In this document: piece after piece, positions 12,228 through 24,647 of the stretch
Layout: every line of letters begins with the position of its first letter
Position numbering within the stretch: the stretch's first letter is position 1
Assembly: GCA_004802705.1 (NCBI GenBank)
Contig: SGPL01000117.1
Span: 1 to 64,000 of the forward strand
Direction: 5' to 3'
DNA from: Bondarzewia mesenterica
Taxonomy: Eukaryota; Basidiomycota; Agaricomycetes; Russulales; Bondarzewiaceae
Length of the DNA stretch: 64,000 nucleotides
Made by a program: the position numbers and the translations under genes
The notes under the pieces: generated by a model
What the model was told of the DNA's origin: nothing
The model's database searches: none
Seen by the model: the letters and a program-made list of their open reading frames with translations, nothing else

Positions 12228-13120
12228 CTTATCTACATAATCACATATTAGTATTGAATGAACACTGCGTGGAAATTTTACTCACTCATCCCCCACGGCT
12301 TCTTGTTCAGCTCATTGCCAGATTCATTCATTATGAATGCATACTCGCGCTCTTGGGCAATGTCAGTGAGTACTCAAAGAACTGCATGCACTTTACACTT
12401 ACTGAGTTTGCGTGATACACGCCTGACAGGTTTCTTTTCTTTTTTGGAAGGGGCAGCAGTCTTGGCTTCCTTTCCTGCTATTTCCGAGGACTTATTTCCC
12501 TTTGCTGTGGAAGCCTTCTTTATGTCTGAGGCATTGTCAGAAGTCTTGGTGCCTACAATGGGGTCTCAGTGCCTCAGCATAAGGGTGGTAAGTTGTTCGA
12601 GACTTAACTTGTACACAGTTTTTTAGCTCCTTCATCTATTGTGGTGTCATCGCTGTCATTACGCTCATGTTTTTGCCATGCTGTGAGAATCTGATGGTGA
12701 GTTTAATCAATCAAACTTAGGATTTGCATTGCTGACCGGGATTTGCGAGTGCCTTCAATTTTGCCTTATGAGGTCCTAAAATCATGATTAGCTATCAAGC
12801 ATCATGGCCGACTTGGTTGCAGGTGGGCAAGGCTATCAAGGCCAATCATGTGGGCATTGGCACTTACCGTCTATGATTGCATCAGATCGGAAATCCATTC
12901 TGTAGTCAGTGAAAAGCGAGGCAGACTTCTAGAAGCTGATGCACGCAGTACAAGCAGGAAGAGGAAGAGCGCGACAATGAGACGTGGCAGATGTTTGAGT
13001 TAGAAGCATCCATGTAGGAAAGTTCAACCTTATATTGGGTTTTTTTACCCATTCACTTATATATTTGCTAATCATTTGTTTTATTTTTGTAAACTTTCTC
13101 ATCTCCCAAGCTGAATAATC
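12228..13120. other. Spacer between DUF6532 gene and Plavaka transposase
   Basis: No gene is supported. A 122-codon plus-strand frame (12,258-12,626) has no known motif. This segment should contain the 5' end of the divergently oriented Plavaka gene, but I could not identify terminal inverted repeats. Confidence 0.35.
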
Positions 13121-16100
13121 ATGCGCATTTGCCTTGGCTGCAACTCTGCATTTTCCATCGTTGGGTACTCCAGGCATCTCCGCTTTTCCTGCAATCCACC
13201 ATGTCAGGCCCTCTACCTCTCACAAGAAACGTATATGCCTGGCGCTAAAGACTCTGATGTCAACATGGACATGGGCCATGATTATGGTAATGATTCGAAT
13301 ATTGACATCGAGCAGCACAACTATGAGTCAAAGGCCAATGAGGCGCTCTTACCTGAACACCTTTCAGGCGATGATGATGAAAACATTCAATGGAGGCAGG
13401 ACATTGATGAGCATTTTGACGGTATGTGTTTCGGTGTGTATCTCACATTTTACCTTCAATATTGATATCAAAACACGGTAGAAGAGGAAGATGACTACGG
13501 TTACCATGAAGAGTATGACCGGATTGATGAAGAGAACGTAGTTCATGAGGTTGATTTAGATGACACTAACAATGAAGTCAACGAAGATGAAGAAGGATAT
13601 AGATCAGACTTAGGGTGGGAGCCCCCGCTACTTCCATCGTGAGCTGCATCCCCCGTGCCACTAGCCGCAGATGAAGACACCCTCGATTCACCCGATAATA
13701 AGCCACAGCCATCCACTCATAATATCCATTCTGTCTGGGATGACGTCTTTGCTGAGGAGTATCCTGATGAACTTGCTGGTGCACCGGTCGAGAGAGCCAA
13801 CTCATCCACGTCTGTTTATGAGCAGTACCGTCAGTGATGTGATGATTCAGATCCACATAATGCATGGTTCCCATTCATCACTCAGATTGACTGGGAGGTT
13901 GCGTGTTGGGCGAAGCTGCATGGTCCAGGATCAACAGCCATTTTGGACCTCTTGAACATTGATGGGGTAAGCTTTCATGCATTCGCTGTTCTATTATACG
14001 CTAAATGAGAATCATAGGTTGTAGACCAACTGGGTTTATCGTACAAGAACTCCCATGAGCTGAATGCTAAGATCGACACACTTTCCGGGCGGCCCCAATT
14101 CCAATGGAAGGAGATAATCATTGGTGGCACGGCATTCGACGTATACTTTCGAGATATCATGGACTGTATTTGTGCATTATGGCAGAATCCAGAATTTGCG
14201 CCCCACCTCACGTTCACACCTGTGCGACACTATACTGATGAGATGAAGACGATGCAAATCTATAGCAACATGAATACAGGCCAGTGGTAGTGGTCTGTTC
14301 AGGTGGGTTTCTCGTATTATGATCACATCAGGATTAATTTGAACCTCCTGTGCAGAAATCACTAGACCGAGCATGGTGCAGAGGGACAGCTGTCCCTATT
14401 CTTATTTCAACAGATAAAACACAGCTCACTTTATTCCAAAATAAAGCCGCCTATTCAATATATCTGATGATTGGCAACATCCTGAAAGACATTCATTGCA
14501 AACCATCTCGGCATGCTTATGTTTTGCTAGGTTACCTTCTGGCCACTCGCCTTGAGCATATTACAAACAAGAGTGCCCGTCAGCATGCACTGGCAAACTT
14601 GTTTCATGCCTGTGTACGGCACATCCTTCAACCGCTCAAAAAATACGGGGTCGATGGCAAAGTTATGGCCAGTGCTAATGGTATCTTTCGATGCTGCCAC
14701 CCCGTATTGGCTTGCTTTATTGGGGATTATCCTGAGTAGTGTTTGGTTACCTGCGCCAAGTCCAGCGGCTTCTCGACTTGTGATGTGTTGCGTGATGAGC
14801 TGGGAGATCTTGCGCACTGCTTACCACGCAACCTTGATGCTGTTCTTGATGTGCTCTCACAGGTCAATCAGCCATCTTCTGTCTACACTCGGGCTTGCCT
14901 TCAGGCTGGCATTAAGCTGATTTATCATCCATTCTGGGAAGACTTACCTTATATCAACATATTCCAATCTATCACCTCCGACATTCTCCACCAGTTGTAT
15001 CAAGGAGTCGTTAAACATCTCATTTTGTGGATGAAGAGCACATTTAGTCCATTTGAGATCGATGTGTGATGCCTACGCATGCCGCCAAACCATAGTATCT
15101 ACTTTTTCTCTAAAGGTATCTCATCTCTGTCGCACATTTTTGGGACTGAACACAAGGACATCTGTTGCATCCTTTTGGGACTGGTCGTGGGCTTGCGGTT
15201 GCCAAACAACCTCTCACCTCGTCGTCTCATCCACGCCGTTCATGCATTGTTGGATTTCACATACCTCGCACAATATCCATCACATAGCACTGAGACCCTA
15301 CAATATATGGAGAATGCCCTTCGTCAATTCCATGACAATAAAGACATCCTCGTGCAGCTCAGAGTTCGTGATAACTTCAAGATACCAAAGCTTCATTCAC
15401 TTTGGCATTTTGCGACTTCAATCATGCTATTCAGGATACCGGATAACTACAACACTGCATACACGGAACGTCTCCATATCGACCTCGCAAAAGGCGCCTA
15501 CTGCGCGACGAATCGAAAAGATGAGTATCCGCAAATGACTCAGTGGCTCTCGCGGAAGGAGAAAGTTCATCATCACCACTTGTTCATTCAATGGTGACTT
15601 CAAGGGCACATCCTCATCACTGACATTCCCTATCCAACTCTCTGACCTCATTTGCATCTCAAGATGACCCGGTATCCAAGCACCCGTCAGGTGTCATTTG
15701 AAACATTGGCTAATGAGTACGGCACCGTCGATTTCTGCAATCTTCTGCGCAAGTTCATCATTTGCCTTGCCAACCCTCATCTATCCAATGCTGGAGTCCA
15801 AAACACCGCAAGCACGCTGCACTTACCTTTTCAAACTATTCCCGTTTAGTTTAAAATGAAGTTCTCAATTCTGGATCCTCAAGGCTTTGATGCACTGGAG
15901 CATATGGATGTCGTGCATGTCAGGCCAGCACAACAGACAAAGCATGGCAAGAGAGTTCCCGCACAGTTCGATACTGTGTCAGTGGAGCAAAATGTTGACG
16001 AAGATTTGCATGGCATTCAAGGTAAGTCATAAATGTTATGTATCAGATCTACTTTAATACTCATTTATCGTACTTTCAGGATATCGAGTTGCGCAAGTGC

Positions 16101-16435
16101 GCGCCATCTTTTGAATCTCAAAGCGAGGTTGCGACACTATACTTCCAGCCGGCATCGAGCACCCTAGTTTCCTCGCATATGTTGAATGGTTCACACCTTT
16201 CATGAACAGCCCTGAAGGCGACCACGGTATGTACAAGATCTCCAGGGCCTACAAGGATGGCAAGCATTTGGCGAGCATTATTACGGTATCATCTATAGAG
16301 CGCAGTGTCCATCTCATGCCTAAGTTTGGACCAGTAGCAGTGCGGACATGGACAAACAGCAATGTCCTAGATACATGCAAGTTTTTCTACGTCAACTCAC
16401 ATACTGATCGGCATACCTTCATTACTGTATATTAG
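13121..16435 (+). pseudogene. Plavaka-family DNA transposase, nonsense-riddled
   Basis: Plavaka transposases are basidiomycete CACTA-related cut-and-paste enzymes. The start ATG at 13121 opens with the N-terminal zinc finger (CLGCNSAF, SRHLRFSCNPPC), then an acidic linker across an intron (about 13,422-13,481). Further introns lie at about 13,968-14,018, 14,312-14,355 and 16,021-16,079. Family hallmarks are clear: ISTDKTQLTLFQNKAAYSIY, LATRLEHITNKSARQHALAN, HPFWEDLPYINIFQSITSDI, LHQLYQGVVKH, MPPNHSIYFFSKGISSLSHI and the C-terminal DUF6830-like part (VEWFTPF, DGKHLASIITVSSIERSVHL). Nine in-frame stops interrupt it: TGA at 13640, 13835, 15067, 15595, 15643 and 16112; TAG at 14288, 14737 and 15847. 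No indel disturbs the frame over 3.3 kb and the splice signals persist. Dead copy; assignment to the family is secure. Confidence 0.9.
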
Positions 16436-16935
16436 CTGCCCCATTTGAGTAGTGCTACTCGTGCATGTCGAATGCACATCATTATGCTTGATACAATATT
16501 TTGTGCACATTCCTGCTCAGTACATTATCTCATACATCATCTCGTGCATATTTCCTGCCTATTGAATTCTTACACGATGATGATGACTTAGGTTCGCCCC
16601 GCCGATTTGCTTAGTCATTCATTGTTGTTGAATGCGACAGCCATTGCCACCAGTACAAGGACTTCATTGGCCATGATAAAGTCAACGCTGCGTGCACTTC
16701 TTATCTCATTCTTCCACAACTCACGCATATATGCGCTCAGACATTAATGTTGAACACCAGCGCCAGCTGTCTTGCTGACAGCTGGTGAGGCTACATTGAC
16801 ACCGACACCGACACCATCACCAGCTGTCTTGCCGACAGCTGGTAAGACAGCATCCAGCATTTTGTCGATGGTGAGATGGGTCCAATCACGGCTTCTCCTT
16901 AAAATCTGCGCTGATGGTGTGAACATCCCCAGTAC
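16436..16935. other. Spacer containing a duplicated palindrome
   Basis: No gene recognised. It contains two near-identical 23-nt hairpin sequences, listed separately. Confidence 0.4.
16763..16842. repeat. Pair of 23-nt palindromes CCAGCTGTC-N5-GACAGCTGG
   Basis: Two hairpin-capable sequences at 16763-16785 and 16820-16842, each with perfect 9-bp arms (CCAGCTGTC / GACAGCTGG) around a 5-nt loop (TTGCT or TTGCC). They start 57 bp apart, with an ACCGACACCGACACC microsatellite between them. Confidence 0.85.
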
Positions 16936-17200
16936 GAGATGCGTAGATCATAAGCGCGATGTCAAGATGTACGAGCGTGCGGCTGGAAACAAAACATTGC
17001 CTTCTAACTTGTGTCTGCCTCCTGTTCTCAAGGTACGTTCACTATCCATGTTTGCATGCATGCCCTTGCTCACTCAATCTGGTTAAACAGAGAACACTGG
17101 ACTATCTTTTCATGATCTACTTTCTGGGGAAGGGTTTTCTCCCACTTTCAACTTTATCCATGATTGCTCTCATTCTGTGAGGAATGATTTCATGGAAGTT
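16936..17200 (+). pseudogene. SAC3/GANP-family fragment
   Basis: SAC3/GANP proteins act in mRNA export at the nuclear pore. Two exons joined across an intron (about 17,032-17,090, donor GTACGT, acceptor AACAG) read KMYERAAGNKTLPSNLC, then LPPVLK, RTLDYLFHDLLSGEGFSP and SVRNDF. This corresponds to the start of the SAC3 domain, with its conserved 'RP..VL.kTLDYL' and 'R.IRNDF' signatures. The similarity stops abruptly after NDF and the following sequence does not continue the domain, so this is a truncated gene fragment, perhaps captured or broken by a mobile element. Confidence 0.55.
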
Positions 17201-18156
17201 GCTGCCCTCATTGCCATCTTGCAGCAGGGGGAGCTCTGGTCCACTGTGCAATTGGACAACACTAGCTCTGATGGTGGGTATGAGGCAGAACTCGAAGGGC
17301 ACAATGGCAACGTGCATCTCTTGAGGAGACCAATCCCCGGCCTCCTACTCTGATGCATTGGTATTCATCTCCTGGTCTTCTTTCAGCTTCGACATCCTCC
17401 TCAAGCCCTGCTCCTTTGCAATAGCAGCCTACTATCTCAAGGGACAAGGCTCCTGTCATGTCCACTGGCAACTCTAGTCCTATCATAGGACCTGCTCAGG
17501 GCCCCGACACTAGTCCACACAAACAGAACATTGCTGCTTAGACAACATGGGGCACCAGTGGCATTGCTTTCCGCCGTCTCTCCTGCTCTGTACACATCCC
17601 CATCAGACCATCCCACTCTGGTCAAAGTTCTCGTTCGACATCCTGCTCCTGTTCTCCTTTACCGCTGACCAACCATTCCAGTTTCTCTGAATCACTATCC
17701 AATGTTGCCTCAGCATCGACCAATCGACGCTCATCTCGTGTTCTCATCAACGACCCTGTTGATCCTATCATAACGACGCTATACGAGCTTATCGCTATTG
17801 CTACCGATGTGATGGAAATGACTGTTGCCCAACTCCATCATCCAACGGTGAACACTGTGCTTCTGACTGGGAAGACGCCGTGATATCATCTTCCTTTTGT
17901 TTCATTAACTTGGCCATCAGTTTCTACGAGGAGTGTAATGCCAGTATGCCGTCAAGGCTTTCGTGGACTCACTCACTCCCAAGGCCAAATTTAAGCATTA
18001 GGGTAGCTTTCCCAGCCGTACGATCTCGTTCAAATTTGGTGACATTGTTTTGGCTGACTGTCATCTCACCGAGGCCGTCAATGTCTCTATTGATCAGGCT
18101 GCCTTGACTAGCAAATCTCTTCCTGTTGGTAAAAAGGAGGCTGATCAGTACTTCTT
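17201..18156. other. Degenerate sequence, coding-like fragments only
   Basis: Short coherent coding-like stretches occur on the plus strand, for example LYELIAIATDVMEMTVAQLH near 17,790 and FKFGDIVLADCHLTEAVNVS near 18,030. They lie in different frames with stops between, and I recognise no family. Confidence 0.35.
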
Positions 18157-20190
18157 GTGAGTCCCATAATGTTTTGTATACTTTTTATGCAAGCTAACGA
18201 CTCTTTCAGTGGTTCTACGTGTAAGCAAGGTGAAGCAGGGGGGTGTCATTATCTCTATCCTCCCCAACACATTCTTTGGTCGCGCTGCGTCACTCATTGG
18301 TCAAGACGACGACACAATCGGCTATTTGTAGAAGGTTCTTGCCCAAATCGGTACCTTCTGCCACCAGCAGGAGGACCGCGGGGGATGATGACATTGCAGC
18401 CCACGCCGTCGTCATCATCTCAATCATTGCCGCTGCTGCTGCTGCTGCAGCAGCAGCAGCAGATGTATGCAGGGCATGCAATGGAGCATGCGCACGGACA
18501 TCCACCACCACTACCACAGCTGACGTTGTCGTCCTTGTCAGCGGCGCCGTCGATTTTCTGCGTGCATTCACTTCACATGGGCTTGCATTCACATTTGGAC
18601 GCACCTTCTCCAATGCATCATCAGGACAACCTCATACACCTTTCACCCTCTCCCGATTCTTCCAATTCCTCTGCATCTCCCAATGTGAGTTGGAACGCTC
18701 AAGGTACAGCAGCAGCAGGCACTCCAGCTTACCACTGCAGGCAGCCCAACATCTCAAACTTTTTACGACCCATCCCACAACCAGCAGCTACCATCTAATT
18801 TCTCTAGGGGTTTCGTGCATACTGGCGGCATGCAGCAATTGCAGTCTGCTTTTAACCCCGTGCGCAATACGAACCCTCATGGTGGGGCTTCTAATAATCT
18901 TATGCAGGCACTCCAAGGAAATCCCGCAATGATGTCACGGCAAATTGAACTGTGGGTCTTGCCCATGACTAGCAGCAGCAGAATAATTGTACAGACACTC
19001 TCGCTGCTTGTATGGGACCAGCAACCCCGCCAGCCTCAGCATAACATGGATGCTCCACAGGGTCAGCTTCTGCAGCAGCAAGCGATTTCCTCATGTCTGG
19101 CCCTCAAGGATCTCATGCCTCACCCGTTTCATCGACCTCGCAGATCCGTCCCAATGGAGTGCTACAGCAGCAGCCCAATAGTCAGGCTGTACGGCCCATG
19201 GACCAAAATTCACTGATAGCTTCATATCAGGTGTTGAGGAGGAAAGGCAGAATTGTGCGCAAACCTTAGCAATCAGGGCCAATGCTGCGACTTTGCCTCA
19301 AGGTGAGGCAGCGGCACAAATTCAGGAGTTGTGGAAGAAAATAGAGAACAAGACTGCCTTGTTGTGTCACTTTCACATGATGATCATGCTGCCTCAGAGA
19401 GAGTATGAAGGCTCAATCATGTTTCCTTTGTAAGAGTTTCACCTTTCATCTTATTTAACCCTATAATTTATTCTGCATCCACACCTTTAGGGAACTGGGG
19501 AAACTTCTCCCTCCACAACATCTTCAAAATGGATTGTCAAACCCAGCCTAGCTTATCGCCAAGGGGTATACTTCTGATATGTTTACCGCGCCCAATAAGC
19601 CAGTAGAGCTTCCAGCGCAATCAATGCTCCCAATGCAGCCCAGCCCTTCTATGCACCATTAGCTTTCCAATATGCGGCAGCAAGGCACGAATACTCCGCA
19701 CTTGATTTTGACTCTAGATCAACGACAAATGATGGCTGCTGTAAGCCCTTCTCAGCTGTCCTGTCTCTCAGGTGTCGCCAAGCATGAGGCAAGGAACACT
19801 ATCTCACAGTGCTGTCCAGCAGCAGGTTCCGAGTGATATGCCGCAACAGGTTCCTCAGTCATTACTGCCCCAGCCTCCGGTACAGAGCAGCTATGCCACA
19901 TCCTTTGCTTCTGCCCTATCTGTCCGCGCTTATACAGGAAATGCAACTCAGCCAACCATTGCCGGTATGTCGGGCATGTCGGGAATGTCAATAGGGATGG
20001 GCGGTATGCCCGGGTCGCAGATGCCGATGGGCATGGACAGTATAAATATGCTGCCGCAGATGGAGGGCACTGAGTTCCAGCAACATCAGCAATGTGCGAT
20101 GCGGCCACTGCCCCAGCTTCTGACAGAGGAGGATATGCAGAACCCAGGAGCAAACGCCCAGTCGAGGGAACAGCAATGGTGTTGGTAACA
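18157..20190 (+). pseudogene. Glutamine-rich gene relic
   Basis: Unrecognised. Plus-strand coding-like segments occur at 18,157-18,798, 18,815-19,216 and 19,772-20,188, in changing frames, with an exon-like piece ELWKKIENKTALLCHFHM near 19,330. The product would be very rich in Gln, Ser, Pro and Met, including a GMSGMSGMSIGMGG tract near 19,970. Such composition is typical of fungal transcription co-regulators, but no DNA-binding or catalytic domain can be seen. Stops and frame changes indicate a pseudogene. Confidence 0.35.
18433..18462. repeat. (CTG)5(CAG)5 perfect inverted repeat
   Basis: A CTG run changes polarity to a CAG run exactly at a central CTGCAG (18445-18450), giving 15-bp perfectly complementary arms with no spacer. 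Read on the plus strand it encodes consecutive Leu and then Gln residues in one frame of the glutamine-rich relic. Confidence 0.9.
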
Positions 20191-20963
20191 GCTTGATAGA
20201 TATCTCGATGAAAATGCCCAAGCCATCAGGAGGCTGGGCCGCCACACCTGCTCCTGTTAAGTTGGTTGTGATGCTACCGCGTTCAATATAAACTGCGCAT
20301 CGTCACATGGCCCATTTCCTTATTACGCATTTTGTGATTTAGTCAATGCGATACCTTATCTACCAGACTGCAAGGTTGTCTGATGTGAAGATTATTCACT
20401 ATTAACTACCTTCAATTACTTGTGAAGAAGCTTTTAATAACAATCTGGATTAGTACCATAATAAAACTGAGGGGGTGCTCAAAAATAAGATTGAATTAGA
20501 TCAATAACTTGTCATTACTTGTTATTTACAGGTGAGGTTTTTCCTGATGGGATCACTCTTCCGGCAGTATGTGGAGACCACCGGCCCACTGCCAGATCCT
20601 CATCCTGTCTTGACCCCTGACTTCACACTTGACCCACAAGCAGTCCATCGGTAGGTGCATGCATCTTGGTTGTCAACCCTGCTGCCGACCCTGCCTGTAC
20701 CAAATATGGCAGAAGAGACAGTGGCCATCATATGGAACATTGTCGGTCCGGTGAGTCTCAGCACCGTCGCCATATGTGCATGTATTAACAAACCCAAAGA
20801 TAATGTCTGCTCCAGACATTGTCCCTAAAGTCGATTGAGCCCTCGCCGACACTCAGCGAGCATTAGACATCACAAAACAGGCAATGCAGCAGAAGGAGAA
20901 GGAGATAGAATGGTTGGAAAGGGGTTTTGATAGACATTAGCTGGTCGTAGATACATGTAAATC
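20191..20963. other. Spacer 3' of the KDZ transposase
   Basis: AT-rich; no gene recognised. It should contain the 3' end of the KDZ element, but no terminal repeat could be identified by eye. Confidence 0.35.
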
Positions 20964-23900
20964 CTACTGTCTCCTAAATTTTGCCTTGTTAAATTCATCC
21001 ATGGCCTGAAGTCCAAATCTGTTCCACATTGCCTGTTGCCTAGCTGCATAAGCATGATGCCCTGGATGCTTGCCAATGTCAAAGCTCTCCATGAGAGATC
21101 CCCAGGTATCTGCCTTGGTCTTGAATGAATGAACCATCCATTCCATCTCCTGGGCAAGCAACATGACTTGCTCCTGCCACCTATCCCTAAGGGCCTTCGC
21201 ACGAAGCCAGTGAACTCTGTAAACTGAGGGGAGTAAGTATTGTGTCCACCAGTGTGGTCACAAAGGTGTCGGCGAACGCATCGCCGATGGCGTCGGTGAA
21301 CTTACATTCTTCCATCCATCCATTCCCTTCAGTGTCTCGATCAACATCCATATTCCAAAACCAAGCCAAGCTCATCTTCCTGTACCCCGGCTTGCTGGGG
21401 TTGGAGATGGCCGTGCTCGCCTTTAGGTGTTCTGGATTCAACTCCTTGTACATGGTTAAAATATCATCATCTGCCTCGAGATGGAGCATCGTGAGTCGAC
21501 ATGCTGAGTAGATCTGAGCATATTCTCTGACATTCCCTTCCAATGCAGTGACCTCATTCCAGGCCCGAGTTTTCTTCCTCTGGCTCTTCGCCTGTCGAAC
21601 GGAGTTTCAGAACAAAAAGGATTTATGGCTGAGAGCAATCTATATGTGATGGAGCGCATCATTGGCCTGGCCTTTTCTGAGCTCGAGTTTCTGCTTCGCC
21701 ATACGTTCTAGTCCCTTTTCCATGCACTTCGCTGGGCCAAACGTTGAGGGGAGGGAGAGGGACATTTTTTCGGCGACAACAGTCTCACCGACAACATCCT
21801 GAGCCACTTCTGGTTCGCTGGCATCATCCTCGCTGTCTAAAACAGGATCAAGATGGACATCCGCTGGTAGGTCCTGCCATTCTCCAGGGTCTTCGATCTC
21901 ACTGACATAGGTAACAGCATCCTGGTGAAATTTGGCAATCCTGGCTTCCAGCCATCGCCAAGCGTCTTCTATTTCCAACAAGGCCTCGGCAGATGCTCGG
22001 CGAGACAATCGGTGAACTCGAGCCATCAGTGATATCCTGTCTGACTTTGAGCGCCTAATTCGAATGCAATCAGAATACACATACTGTGCTTCTTGGATTT
22101 TCAGCCCTGTCGAGAGCCAGGCTGCAGTGCCATGAAGCAGGTCTTGTCTATTCTCCTTTTCCAACTCCGTGAGATTCAACTGGTAAGCCGCCCTCCCTGG
22201 CACTGCAACATGATCAACAGAGGGAAGAGAATCTGAATGACGTTGCTCACTCTTTGCCTTGGCAACATCATAGATATCCAACCGTTCTGAGTGGCTGTCG
22301 CGGCTGGCGAAGGCAGCCTCCTCCTGCAATGTCCACTCGGCGATCAGCATCGCATCTGTCACCAACGTTAGATCGGCGAACACCTCCTGGCTGTCAGCAA
22401 AGGCCACCTTGGCCTTCAGATATTTTTTACAAATGGATGGGATTGGAAAATCTGCAGCTTTCTACATCTGAAATTGAATAAATTGATTCACTCACTCATG
22501 CAGATCCATTTCTTCCAATTGGAGTCAGCCATATGGGCATCCAATGTCTCCCGCCGATGGGAGGTGGCCATGGTCCGGGTGCTGCCTGAGATTTGGTTTA
22601 GAGGTGCCCAAAGTGTTTCAATGATTTTGCCATCGACCAGTGCCACGCCTTTGATAAATCCGGGGTAGAATCGGCAGAAGCACTGGTCTTGGTGACCATG
22701 GATGTGCCATACGCCAATACCCTTGATGATCTTCAAGCCTTCTGGCATGGTGAGGTAGGTGCTCTCGGTGAACCGTCAGCGAAGATGTACACCATACTGA
22801 CACATAACATCATACATGATCAGGGCTTCAGGTATGTCACCAAGGGTCTTGAATGCACCACTCAAGGAGTAATCCATGTTCATTTGCCTGTCACCAGTGA
22901 TCAGCAAGATCTGGAGACAGAGGCTTTGCCCAATCACCTTTCACCCTTCTGAAAGTCCACAACAGAGTGGGGACAGAAGCATCCATGTCTTGCGCAGGCC
23001 GTGGCACTGATGCCGGTGGCCTCCAGGTTATGTCGGTCAGCATTGGCCTGATTCACTGCCCGATGATTGTTGCAAGATGATCTCTGTGGACACTTGAGCT
23101 CTCGGCNAGANCGGCAAAAAGTCCATAAACTTGCCTCTTTTATCTCNTTTGCCTCTTCNAGATGTTGCTTATANAGTGCATCCCCCACCATGTACTGAGC
23201 TNCATCNNTNAGAANNACATCATCNCAAGGGTTNNTNATCTTCAGGTGCTCCGCNGAGAAGTTTCCATCNATTACAAAACNCNTCATGTATTTCCACCTG
23301 TNGCCNACAATAANAACTATGAGTTTNTTGATTCAGTAGCTGTCNAAGGATTTNNTANGTCTCTTCATCNTTGNACCAGTCATCGNGCAAATTAAATCNN
23401 GNTTGGGGACATGTCAGACAAAATAGAGCCAAGTCNCCANGACCAGGGGTACTNNCCGGCTGATGTCCAAACNCATGCCACTTCCTGAGCTTCAGATGCC
23501 TCCATTGTNNGGACACTNAGAGGAGCTCCNGATATCNGTNCTGAAGAATGAAAGCATCAGTGGAAGGGAGGCANACTNAGAAACTCTCATGACCNACCAC
23601 NANCNTATGTGGNAATGCACTGCTNGTCACTCNGCGAAGCTTNCTGTAAAAGCTCATCACNGTGGTCTTGCACTCAAGATTGTCCANCAAGAAATCNTCA
23701 ANGACTTGAAAAGTAAATACAGTCTTCGGATCCTTGTAGCTTGNNNGNTATAAGCCCATGTNAAGNAGCTGGATGTCCACCNNCAGNGAGCCTCGACACT
23801 GACATCNGCGAANGCNAATTTGGTGCACTCCTGATNNNTCNACGATANTCATGATGGGAGCACCNAATGTATCCACNTTGGGAGCANGCTGTTGACNATC

Positions 23901-24647
23901 ATCNAGGACNGGGAATCCCNGATCATCTTCTATCTNNCATTCCTCCTNACTNCNNATAATGACTTCTGGCCAGTCAGACCTTCCTGCTGNCAGNATCATG
24001 TCGNNGGNGCATGGGTCTCCACNATGCCTGAGATGAACTGTGACTNCAGCCTNANGCAACNAGNCNNGTGCAAAGTAGGACCCCATCCACTGCTNGACCC
24101 GATGAAAAGGNGTTCNCCNATGAGACTCTCTGCAACATGCTGTGCANAACATCGGCTNGCCANAACAGTCAAGGCANTNCNAGGTGCCTTNCACAGCATT
24201 NCAAATGGCACAACATCTCTCCACCTCTGGGCATTCCATTGACAGGATGTGATCCANATATTCACNGATTCTAGGCAGCCAGTCTCNNATATAATCATTT
24301 TGANTCTGCNAACTCTTTAATTCTTGCTCNGCAATAGGCATGGTTTGATGACTAACCTTGCCCTTTNATTTTCNCCTTATGGNAGTATCTTNAGTCACTC
24401 TGNCGAGATNCACATNGAGGTNATAGTTTGGCAGAGGTANTGGAGCNNATGGAGCCTTCACNNGCNAAGAANGACATCCTGGCAGGTTGGGGACAGTGAT
24501 CNTGANCTCCTTGANTCCANNACTGGTNCNCTTCTNTCNATAGANNACTCGTACGACCTTNGGTTGTATGTACTTNCTCTTACCTNATCNCATGGTATTG
24601 TGAAATNACAGCAAATGATTGGGAAANNGATNGCTTAAATGACACAT
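20964..24647 (-). mobile_element. KDZ (Kyakuja-Dileera-Zisupton) transposase with CxC2-type N-terminus
   Basis: The long first exon (24,647-23,220) shows a cysteine cluster (CLDC, CTACCRESH) and typical KDZ text: HRV-QWMGSYF, SYKDPKTVFTFQV, PSTDAFILQ, FGHQP, DLALFCLTCPQ. The catalytic core follows: VIDGNFSAEHLK with the first Asp (reading through Ns), then NNHRAVNQANADRHNLEATG, CARHGCFCPHSVVDFQKGER, LIMYDVMCQYGVHLRRF with the second Asp, and VDGKIIETLWAPLNQISGST with the catalytic Glu. C-terminal helical exons end at 20,964 (RVHWLRAKALRDRWQEQVM, MEWMVHSFKTKADTWGSLME). Frame changes between exons are compatible with introns. About 475 codons of the first exon are open despite many Ns, so this copy is much less eroded than the neighbouring Plavaka. 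Whether it is active cannot be told while the Ns are unresolved. Confidence 0.85.

Noticed and set aside
13121..16435. Stop-codon reassignment or programmed readthrough as explanation for the Plavaka stops
   Set aside because: Genes in the right half use all three stop codons normally as terminators and have no internal ones; both TGA and TAG occur inside Plavaka, so ordinary decay is simpler.
23463..24638. Plus-strand open frames across the KDZ region
   Set aside because: They are antisense shadows of the KDZ exon, kept open partly because Ns mask stop codons.
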